DNA from: PKWO01 sp036384915
GTDB lineage: Bacteria > Pseudomonadota > Gammaproteobacteria > Burkholderiales > Burkholderiaceae_D
Assembly: GCA_036384915.1 (NCBI GenBank)
Contig: DASVLJ010000025.1
Location: 1-64,000, forward strand
DNA: 64,000 nucleotides
Reading direction: 5' to 3'
A model generated the notes under the pieces. It saw only the letters and a program-made list of their open reading frames with translations, had not been told where the DNA came from and made no database searches. Both the position numbers and the translations under genes were made by a program. Positions 1-7,256 of the stretch are shown here, in pieces. How positions within the stretch are numbered: position 1 is the first letter of the stretch; every line of letters starts with the position of its first letter.

Positions 1-1252
1 CAGGGCAATCGCATGAAGCCTTAACAGGTGAGCCCAAGTAATTTGGCGAGATAGTCTACATTCCAGCCCGCTTTGAGTCGCTTGTTGGCGACGCCGAGCT
101 TGGTGGTCTTGTCATTTTTCAACAAATTCAGGGCGATACGCCGCAACACGGCGAAGTTCTGCGCGGCTTCGCCGTTGCGGATCCGGCAGTCGTCTTCGCG
201 AAAGGCGACATCAAGTACCCAGTGCATGCTGTTTTCGATGCCCCAGTGAGCGCGCACCTGCCGACTCAACGAAGCGGCTTTGGCCGGCAGGCTACTGATG
301 TAGTAGCGACGTTCGATGCTGGCCGTTGCGCTCCCTATCACTTCGCGCGTGGATTCGACCATGATCAGACTTCGAAGGCCCCGCCAATGCTGGCCTTGCT
401 CAGGCAGCCAGTCCACATCGTTGGTGACGAGGCAGCGCCGAACCTCCAGGCGCCCGTGATCCTTTTCGGTTTGCACGTCCTCCCAGAATGGGCGGTCCGA
501 TGTGCCGTTCGTGGCACTGTCGAACCACAGGCGAACAGCGTCGGCCAAGCTTGGCTGATTGTCCTTGACCGCAAGCACGTAGTCGGCGCCACGTTCGACG
601 ATCTGTGTGGCAATATCGCGTTGGCAACCCATGGCGTCGATGGTCACGACCGCCCCGCCGATATCAAGTGCGCCAAGCAACTCTGGAATTGCCTTGATCT
701 CGTTGCTCTTGTCCGCAGTGCGTACCTGCCCCAGCGTCAATCCTTGGCTGGAGCACCAGGCCGAAACCAGATGAATGGCACTACGCACGCCATTATGCGA
801 GCCGCGCACGCACTTGCCGTCAATGGCGATATGTTGACCTGCCAAACTGGGGCACAGCGCCCCGGCCCAGCGCATGAAGCAAGCCTCGAATTGAACGGCG
901 TCGAGCAGCGAAAAGACTCGTCCAAACGTATCGTGCGACGCAATGCCGTTGGCGAATGGCAGGTGCTGGCGCAGCCAGTCCAGCTTCATTTCGCTCCATT
1001 CCACCACGGCCGTCCAGCTTTCGGCTCCACTGATAACGGCACAAATCGCTGCCAATACCATTTCGTCGAGCTCAAACGCGCACGCCCGTGAGCGAGGGTC
1101 TGTCAGTTCCGCAAAGGCTTCAAGCAGCGAAATTCCGGTGTTTGCCATCTCGTCGTCCAAATTCCGAGAGTAAACGCCTTTCTTTCGCAGTTTACAAGCC
1201 TTATTTTGTGGTTTTTCGCCTATTGGTCGCTTCGCTTCATGCGATTGCCCTG
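1..1252 (-). mobile_element. Complete ISAs1-family insertion sequence
   Basis: Perfect 19-bp terminal inverted repeats lie at 1-19 (CAGGGCAATCGCATGAAGC) and 1234-1252. They enclose a single transposase gene on the minus strand. Size and layout fit the ISAs1 family (about 1.2-1.3 kb, one DDE transposase). The left end is exactly the first base of the window, so a target-site duplication cannot be checked; the right flank begins GGCCCACG. The element sits 60 bp beyond the 3' end of the GH43 gene and does not interrupt it. It appears intact and potentially active. Confidence 0.93.
21..1148 (-). CDS. ISAs1 family transposase
   Basis: DDE transposase of 375 residues, the usual length for ISAs1 transposases. 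The open frame extends upstream to 1715, but that part is outside the IS right end; the ATG at 1148 (protein begins MANTGIS) lies inside the element and gives the family's normal N-terminus. The N-terminal helical region carries LTDPRSR and is followed by the catalytic core: IAIDGK (first Asp), VVTIDAMGCQ (second Asp, with the family-typical GADYVLAVKDNQ strand after it) and HWGIENSMHWVLDV (Glu region). It ends in the LLK/LKAGWN tail seen in this family. No frameshift or internal stop is visible, so the enzyme is probably functional. Confidence 0.95.
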   Translation of the reverse strand: MANTGISLLEAFAELTDPRSRACAFELDEMVLAAICAVISGAESWTAVVEWSEMKLDWLRQHLPFANGIASHDTFGRVFSLLDAVQFEACFMRWAGALCPSLAGQHIAIDGKCVRGSHNGVRSAIHLVSAWCSSQGLTLGQVRTADKSNEIKAIPELLGALDIGGAVVTIDAMGCQRDIATQIVERGADYVLAVKDNQPSLADAVRLWFDSATNGTSDRPFWEDVQTEKDHGRLEVRRCLVTNDVDWLPEQGQHWRGLRSLIMVESTREVIGSATASIERRYYISSLPAKAASLSRQVRAHWGIENSMHWVLDVAFREDDCRIRNGEAAQNFAVLRRIALNLLKNDKTTKLGVANKRLKAGWNVDYLAKLLGLTC

Positions 1253-1312
1253 GGCCCACGGCCTGGGGAATTGACTTTCTCCGCGGTTGCGGCTTCGAAT
1301 GGGATTGATACC

Positions 1313-2929
1313 TCATGCAATGGCGCGATACTTGAAATCCCTGATCACGATGCTGCCGCGATTGGCGCTGTAGATGCCGATCTTCAAGCTGAGAAACCCG
1401 CCGAAGACGTTGTGGTGGATGCCGGAGACTTCCATGCGCAAGCCGTTCTGCACCCAGGTCTTGCCATCGTCGTGCGAATAATGATAAGTCACGATGTGGC
1501 GGTCGTTCGTGAGCCGTATGCGGATACGCCTGGTCGGCATCGATAGCCGCATCCAGGGCTGTTCTTCCGCATATTCGAAGGTCTTCATTTCCTGTGCGGT
1601 GAAGCCGATGCCGACGAACGCCTTCGGGTTGTAAAAGAGCAGCAAGCCGCCTTCGGCCCCATCCGCAAGCTCGAGGTCGGCTTCCGCGGCGTAGGACCTG
1701 TCGCCGGGCAGGCAAGTCAGCGGCGAACTGTCCGCCGGCGAATTGCCCCTGGCCGCGATGCGCAAGCCTCCGGCTTCATGGGCGAGGCGCTTCATGTCTC
1801 CCGGACGCGGGTCGTGCAAGCTCCATTGCAGACCGAGCCTGGCCGCGCTGAAGTCGTCCGACAAGGCGTAGCGCGCCTGACCCTGCCGGCCGCCTTTCGG
1901 TTTGGGCAAGGGCTTGGATAGATCGCCGCCTTTGGCCTTGAACCATCCGTCGGCAGTCCATTCCATGGGCTCCAGCAGAGTCTGGCGTCCCAAGGTACGG
2001 AAGCCGTTCTCATAACCGTGATATACCATCCACCAATCGCCCGCCGGCCCTTCCACGAGCGTGGCATGCCCGCGCGACCACCAAGGCTCGTCGGCGCTGA
2101 CGGTGCGGACCAGGGGATTGCGCGGACAATGTTCCCACGGGCCGTGGATAGACCGGGAGCGCGCCGCGATCACCATGTGGCTGGTGGGCGGGCCGGCGGT
2201 GCCGCCGATCGCCGTGATCAGGTAAAACCATTCGCCATGGCGCAGCAGCTTGGGGCCTTCCGGCGCGAAATCCTCCACGATCCAATCGTCGGGATAGCGC
2301 CAGGGAGCGTAAGCGTGTTCCAGTTCGCCGTCCGCGGCCAGGCCGTCGTCGGTCAGGCGGATGCGGCGAATGCCGTTGACGAACAGGTAGCGTTTTCCAT
2401 CCTCGCCCACGATATGGCCCGGATCGATGCAGCCGCGGATGTGCATGTCGATCGGCTCGCTCCAGGGGCCGGCGATGTCGTCGGCCCAGATCACGTAGAT
2501 CGACCAGCCCGCGTCGCCGCCGGCCGGAATGTAGATGAAATATCTGCCGTCGTGCTTGCACAGGTCGACGGCGAACACCGTTCCCAAGGGCCTGTTCAGC
2601 GCCGCCGTTACGGGCGCCCAGTTCACCAGGTCGGTCGAATGCCAGATGACCAGGCCAGGGCAGGAATTGAACGACGTATGCGTCATGTAGTAGTCGCCGC
2701 CGTCCTTCAGGATGGTGGGATCGGCATGGTCCCCCGACACGATGGGGTTCCGGTAGGTGCCGTTTTCAAGATCGGCCTTGCGCTGATCCTCCGGGCCGGC
2801 GCGCCAGGCAGGCGCCGGCGTGCGTTTATCGGCGTGCGTGGCCGCGGCTGCCGTTTCAAGGGAAAATGGTGCGGCCATGGCGCCGGCAAGCATCATTTTG
2901 AACATGTCACGACGTGGCGGGTTTTTCAT
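1313..2929 (-). CDS. Tat-exported glycoside hydrolase family 43 protein
   Basis: Protein of 538 residues. The N-terminus (RRDMFK followed by a hydrophobic stretch and an Ala-rich cleavage region near residue 30) is a twin-arginine signal, so export is probably folded and through Tat. Residues about 58-335 form a GH43 five-blade propeller with the expected acidic triad: Asp70 in HADP (base), Asp169 in CIDPGH (pKa modulator) and Glu224 in APEGPK (acid). Residues about 350-538 look like the beta-sandwich domain found at the C-terminus of GH43 beta-xylosidases and arabinofuranosidases. The substrate is therefore probably a xylan- or arabinan-type oligosaccharide, but the exact bond cannot be read from sequence. 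No sugar transporter or regulator is adjacent. The gene is divergent from the DUF4214 lipoprotein and ends 60 bp before the insertion sequence. Confidence 0.85.
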   Translation of the reverse strand: MKNPPRRDMFKMMLAGAMAAPFSLETAAAATHADKRTPAPAWRAGPEDQRKADLENGTYRNPIVSGDHADPTILKDGGDYYMTHTSFNSCPGLVIWHSTDLVNWAPVTAALNRPLGTVFAVDLCKHDGRYFIYIPAGGDAGWSIYVIWADDIAGPWSEPIDMHIRGCIDPGHIVGEDGKRYLFVNGIRRIRLTDDGLAADGELEHAYAPWRYPDDWIVEDFAPEGPKLLRHGEWFYLITAIGGTAGPPTSHMVIAARSRSIHGPWEHCPRNPLVRTVSADEPWWSRGHATLVEGPAGDWWMVYHGYENGFRTLGRQTLLEPMEWTADGWFKAKGGDLSKPLPKPKGGRQGQARYALSDDFSAARLGLQWSLHDPRPGDMKRLAHEAGGLRIAARGNSPADSSPLTCLPGDRSYAAEADLELADGAEGGLLLFYNPKAFVGIGFTAQEMKTFEYAEEQPWMRLSMPTRRIRIRLTNDRHIVTYHYSHDDGKTWVQNGLRMEVSGIHHNVFGGFLSLKIGIYSANRGSIVIRDFKYRAIA

Positions 2930-3438
2930 GTGGATCGGCTTTCTGCTGACTGGATTGAAGGCTGGGTTGAAGACGTACCGGCATTCTCCTACGTGCGGAA
3001 AGGATTCGGAATTACGAAATCCGCCAGCCGCAATTGTTTTTTTTGGGGCGCCGCCGCCGCCATCAAGCCGCGCGGCAGATCTGCCGCCGCCTCACCCTTT
3101 GACGATCTGGCGGCGAGGGCTTCCGCCTTGTCCGGATTCGTTCCCCGCCTGAGAGCGCCGGTCTCGGCGTCGTACCGGCGTCAACCCGATTGCAGTGAGC
3201 GGCGTTGAAATACCTGTGACTGCCGAACGCTGATGCCGAGCCATCTTTTGCCTCGCGGTCTAAGATTGGCCTGATGTTGTTGGACGGAATGCTGTGGCTC
3301 GGCCTCATTTCAGGCTTGCATTCCCCGGCTTATTGCGAAGCAGTGAAATATGTAACATTTATGCATATTGTGAAATCGGGTTTATGTTCTTGCCTACAAT
3401 TCCCGGAGCGTTTTCACAGTTATCTGAGGGAGAGTGAG
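2930..3438. other. Non-coding divergent intergenic region (509 bp)
   Basis: This gap separates the GH43 gene (leftward) from the DUF4214 lipoprotein (rightward). No convincing gene is seen. It contains a perfect 16-bp palindrome at 3072-3087 (GCGGCAGATCTGCCGC) that could be an operator, and an 8-T run shortly upstream. An AT-rich stretch just upstream of 3439 (with TACAAT near 3395) probably holds the promoter of the lipoprotein gene, but no good -35 box is evident. Confidence 0.5.
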
Positions 3439-4584
3439 ATGAAACGTTTGATTTTGGTCGCCGGCTTGAGCGCGCTGCTCGCGGGATGCGGCGGCGGTTC
3501 CGGCGATACCGCCACCAGCCCGGCTCCCGTGCAGCAGCGGCAGAAGGTTCAAACAGTGCCGCATTTGACTGCCACCGATATCAAGGCCAAGCGCATGTCG
3601 ATGGCGCCGCGCCGTAACGCCAAGCAACAGCCCGCAGACTATGAGGGGGTGGTGCAGTCGCTCTACATCGCCTATTTCGGCAGGCCGGCCGACCCCAACG
3701 GCTTGGCGAATTTCGAAGCCGATCTGCTGGCCGACGGCGCGCCGACCGATGTACAGGGTCTGCTCGATGTCTATGCGACCGATGCCAACGTCCAGAGTTT
3801 GATCGACGCGTTCGGCACCAGTGCGGAATCGCAACGGCTTTATGGCAATGGCGACGCTTCGGCTTTCGTCACCCAGGTGTTCGCCAATCTGCTGGATCGC
3901 CAGCCCCAATCGACGGGCCTGGATTTCTGGGCGACCCAGATCGCATTGGGCAACGTAACCCAGGGTGCGGCCGCGCTCAACATCATGGCAGGCGCCTTGG
4001 CCAACACGTCGGCGCAGGGTTTGCTCGATGCGCAGCTGATCAACAACCGTATCGCCGCGTCGGAATATTTCACGGCCGAACTGACGAACCTCAGCGATAC
4101 CTATGCCTATGCGGGGAGCAATGCGGCAGCCACGGCGCGCAACGCCCTGGCCACAGTCAATGCCGCCACCGATGCCACCACCTACGAAACGACGCTTAAT
4201 GGCGCGATCGATACCCTTGTAGCGGACATGCCGCCCAGCGGTACGACATCGGACTACGTGTCGACCGACGGATTCTTCACCTGGACCGGCAGCGAAAACG
4301 GCACCATCGTATTCGACTACCAGAGCGCCCAGTTTGCGGTCGACGTCGACAGCGGCGTGGTGGTCGATCTCGCGAGCAACCAGCAGTTGAACGGTTTGGT
4401 CGTCGATGCCAGCGCCCAATTGGTGTCCAATGGCACTGTCATCGGCGATTTGATCCTCGTACCTGCCGCGGACGGCGGACAGGTTGCCCAGTTCACCTAT
4501 ACCCTGAATGGGCAGCAAGGCATCGCCTTGATCTCGGTTGCGAACGGTGCCTACACTGTCACTTGCGGCAATTGCGGCGGCTGA
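3439..4584 (+). CDS. DUF4214 domain lipoprotein (copy 1)
   Basis: Protein of 381 residues. The start at 3439 is chosen because it follows a GAGGGAGAG ribosome site and begins a lipoprotein signal with lipobox LLAGC, giving a lipidated Cys around residue 16. Residues about 65-240 match the DUF4214 pattern: YxxVVQSLYIAYFGRPADPNG, then LIDAFGTSAES, FANLLDRQPQ and a region with INNR. These repeats occur in large secreted or S-layer-associated proteins; here they are on a small lipid-anchored protein. The C-terminal 120 residues are a Thr/Val/Ser-rich beta region ending in a CGNCGG motif. A paralogue with the same N-terminal half is at 11067-12110. The function of DUF4214 is unknown, though it is often linked to surface structures. 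An antisense open frame covers the whole gene (see the entry at 4703-5406). Confidence 0.85.
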   Translation: MKRLILVAGLSALLAGCGGGSGDTATSPAPVQQRQKVQTVPHLTATDIKAKRMSMAPRRNAKQQPADYEGVVQSLYIAYFGRPADPNGLANFEADLLADGAPTDVQGLLDVYATDANVQSLIDAFGTSAESQRLYGNGDASAFVTQVFANLLDRQPQSTGLDFWATQIALGNVTQGAAALNIMAGALANTSAQGLLDAQLINNRIAASEYFTAELTNLSDTYAYAGSNAAATARNALATVNAATDATTYETTLNGAIDTLVADMPPSGTTSDYVSTDGFFTWTGSENGTIVFDYQSAQFAVDVDSGVVVDLASNQQLNGLVVDASAQLVSNGTVIGDLILVPAADGGQVAQFTYTLNGQQGIALISVANGAYTVTCGNCGG

Positions 4585-4592
4585 TGCTCCGG

Positions 4593-4622
4593 CTCCTCTC
4601 CTCCCCACGCGGGAGAGAGGAG
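4593..4622 (+). terminator. Stem-loop after DUF4214 gene (weak terminator candidate)
   Basis: CTCCTCTC at 4593-4600 can pair with GAGAGGAG at 4615-4622, just after the stop codon at 4584. No T-run follows, so it may be only a 3'-end-protecting hairpin. Confidence 0.3.
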
Positions 4623-4702
4623 TCAACGAGGCGCAGACAGATAGGGGGGCGATTGCGCCATGCCGGGGCCCCGCGGCTTTCGCACAACTCAAGGCTCGGC
4701 AC

Positions 4703-5406
4703 TCATTTTTTTTCCTTACCTTGCCATCGGCCCCGATCACTTCCACCACGGCTTCGCCATTGTCGGCAACTGCAAGGCGCAGCCTCGGCCTACCCTTCGC
4801 GTCCTTCAGCACCAGCGTCGCCTGACGATCCCTGGTGGTGCCGAGATAGATGCGGTTCTGCAGCAGTTTGCCGTCTTCCCTGAGTTTTTGATAGTAAGCG
4901 TCGCGCTCTTGCGGCGTCATGGCTTTGGCTATGTCGGCATAACGATGCGTATCGGCGATCGAGCTGAAATCGGGGTCCGGCGCGTCGTTGATGCGCACCG
5001 ACGAGGTCGAGTCGGCGCCGTCGTCATAGTGAGCCAATTGCAGCGTCTGGTCCTGGCGAAACCGGTCGAAGGTGAGGGATAAGCCGGCATCCGCCTTGCC
5101 ATCCTTGTCCAGCTTGCCGCTCTGGATCAAGCCGCCGTTTTCGGTGCCTTCGTCATTGATGAACAGCAGGCCGGCCGAATCGCGGCGATCCGGTCGCGCA
5201 CCTTCCTTGCCGCGAATGAAGTCGCCGGGGAATTGCGTACGATTGGAAATGACGATGCGCTTGCTGCCGTCGGGTTCGACGATGTCGATGCGGCCGACAG
5301 TGATTTCATCGAACCTGGCGCTCTTCGATGAGGCAAACGATTCGGTGACGGCGACGGCTGCGGCGACACTGAGGCAGCCGGCGATGAAGGCACGGAGTTG
5401 CGGCAT
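4703..5406 (-). CDS. Hypothetical exported protein, probable frameshift at its 3' end
   Basis: The start at 5406 gives an N-terminal signal-like segment (RAFIAGCLSVAAAVAV) followed by a soluble domain of about 200 residues with no family I recognise. The domain has repeated beta-like phrases such as FDEITVGRIDIVEPDGSKR, LLFINDEG and RPRLRLAV...VVEVIGADGK. The natural end is probably KVRKK(K)-stop: one extra A in the 8-A run (minus strand of 4706-4713) would place a TGA at 4703-4705. As sequenced, that stop is out of frame and the frame stays open to 3394 (670 codons), running antisense through the whole DUF4214 gene. I treat the extension as non-genuine and list only the domain. This could be a sequencing error or a real slippage mutation. 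Confidence 0.6.
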
Positions 5407-5650
5407 GGTCTGCTCCTTGAGTTGGATGCATCAGAACAAACCAGGATGCTCGCAATGTGCGGTGTCGTTGTCAACCTTGGCAGGCGGCAACGAAAGCCCG
5501 TTTGCCGGTGCATGCACCGATTGCCGAATCTCCTGCGAGCCGGGGTTTTGCCGCATCCGCACTCATCTGGACGCGGGGCCGTCACCCGCCAATTTGTGCC
5601 TGCGGCGCGAATGGGTTTAAGATGGGGATCAATCCATCGCCCAGAGAGCC

Positions 5651-7201
5651 ATGTTCGAATCCGCCGAAATCGGCCACAAGGTCGGCAAAAAGAAATTCAA
5701 GGAAGCGGTGCCGCCCTTGCGCTCCGCCTTGCTCGACGTCCAGTTCGAGTTGAATGCGCAAAAGAAATTCCCCGTGATCGTCCTGGTCAGCGGACAGGAC
5801 GGGGCAGGCAAGGGCGAGACCATCAACCTGCTCTATGAATGGATGGACCCGCGTTATCTCACCACGCTGGCTTTCGAGCATCCCACCGACGAGGAGCGCG
5901 AGCGCCCGGTGATGTGGCGCTTCTGGCGCAATCTGCCGCCCAAGGGACGTATCGCGCTGCTCTCCGGCTCGTGGTATTCGGAACCGATACACCGGCGCAT
6001 CACCGGCGAGATGTCGCTCTCGCGGCTTGATGCCCGCATCGACCAGATCAACCGCTTCGAAGCCATGCTGGTCAACGAGGGCGCGCTGGTGCTGAAGTTC
6101 TGGCTGCATCTGACCAAGCCGGCGCAGGAGGCGCGCTTCAAGCGTCTCGAAGCCAATCCGCGCACTGCATGGCGGGTCACGCCCGAGCACTGGGCCAGCC
6201 TCAAGACCTATGATCAATTGCAGGACGTGGCGGGCCATGTTTTGCGTATGACCAATACCACCTGGGCGCCGTGGACCGTGGTTGAAGCCGCCGACGACAA
6301 CTACCGCTCGCTGACGGTGGGGCAGACGCTGCTTGAAGCGATGCGGATCAAGCTGGCCAGCCTTGGCGCGGAAACGGTCCCGCCGGCGCCGGCCGTGGCG
6401 GTGCGCGTCGATGCGCGCAATGTCTTGACCGAGCTCGATATGGACCAGGAGCTGGGCGCGGAAGAGTATGCCGACCAGCTTGCATTCTGGCAGGGCCGCT
6501 TGTCCGAGCTGGCGCGCGACGCGCGCTTTGCCCACCGTTCGCTGGTGTGCGCCTTCGAAGGCGTCGATGCGGCGGGCAAGGGCGGCTCGATCCGCCGCGT
6601 GGCCAAGGCGTTCGATGCGCGTCAATTCCAGATCGTGCCGATCGCTGCGCCGACCGACGAGGAAAGCGCCCGGCCTTATCTCTGGCGTTTCTGGCGCCAC
6701 ATACCGCGCCGCGGCAAGGTGAGCATTTTCGACCGTACCTGGTATGGCCGCGTGCTGGTCGAGCGCGTCGAAAAATTGTGCAGCGAAGCAGACTGGCTGC
6801 GCGCTTACGGCGAAATCAACGATTTCGAGCATGACCTGGCCGAAGCCGGCGTGATCGTCGTCAAGTTCTGGCTGCAGATCGGCAAGGCGGAACAGTTGGC
6901 GCGTTTCAAGAAGCGCGAGAACGTGGAATTCAAGCGTTTCAAGATCACGGACGAGGACTGGCGCAACCGCAGGAAGTGGGGCAAGTACGAGCGGGCCGTC
7001 TGCGACATGATAGACCGCACCAGTACCGGAACGGTGGCCTGGACCCTGGTGGAAGCGAACGACAAGCGTTTTGCGCGCGTGAAGATTCTGCGCACGATTT
7101 GCGAACGGGTGGAGGCGGAGTTGAAGAAGCAGGTGGAGGGCGAGGTGAAAACCAAGGCGGTTGCGCGCAGGAAGCCTGCGGCAACCAAGCGCCGAACTTA
7201 G
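5651..7201 (+). CDS. pap: Polyphosphate:AMP phosphotransferase (two-domain PPK2)
   Basis: Cytoplasmic enzyme of 516 residues with two PPK2 domains, as in class II PPK2 (PAP), which makes ADP from AMP and polyphosphate. Domain 1 (about 10-230) has a Walker A GQDGAGKGE. Domain 2 (about 280-500) has GVDAAGKGG and the Walker B/lid motif FDRTWYGR. In domain 1 the Asp-Arg of that motif is replaced (LLSGSWYSEP), so catalysis probably rests on the C-terminal domain, as has been proposed for two-domain members. Both domains keep the PTDEE..RP..WRFWR motif. It stands alone between divergent and convergent neighbours, 55 bp from the end of the YopJ-like gene. A TAAGAT box upstream could be a -10 element, but the promoter is not certain. 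Confidence 0.9.
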   Translation: MFESAEIGHKVGKKKFKEAVPPLRSALLDVQFELNAQKKFPVIVLVSGQDGAGKGETINLLYEWMDPRYLTTLAFEHPTDEERERPVMWRFWRNLPPKGRIALLSGSWYSEPIHRRITGEMSLSRLDARIDQINRFEAMLVNEGALVLKFWLHLTKPAQEARFKRLEANPRTAWRVTPEHWASLKTYDQLQDVAGHVLRMTNTTWAPWTVVEAADDNYRSLTVGQTLLEAMRIKLASLGAETVPPAPAVAVRVDARNVLTELDMDQELGAEEYADQLAFWQGRLSELARDARFAHRSLVCAFEGVDAAGKGGSIRRVAKAFDARQFQIVPIAAPTDEESARPYLWRFWRHIPRRGKVSIFDRTWYGRVLVERVEKLCSEADWLRAYGEINDFEHDLAEAGVIVVKFWLQIGKAEQLARFKKRENVEFKRFKITDEDWRNRRKWGKYERAVCDMIDRTSTGTVAWTLVEANDKRFARVKILRTICERVEAELKKQVEGEVKTKAVARRKPAATKRRT

Positions 7202-7256
7202 CTTGTGCCGCATTTTTGCGCCGTGCGTCCGTCGCGCGGCGCGCGTCCGTCGCGGT

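Noticed and set aside
222..1091. 289-codon plus-strand open frame inside the IS
   Set aside because: It is antisense to the ISAs1 transposase, which carries the DDE motifs; no independent features.
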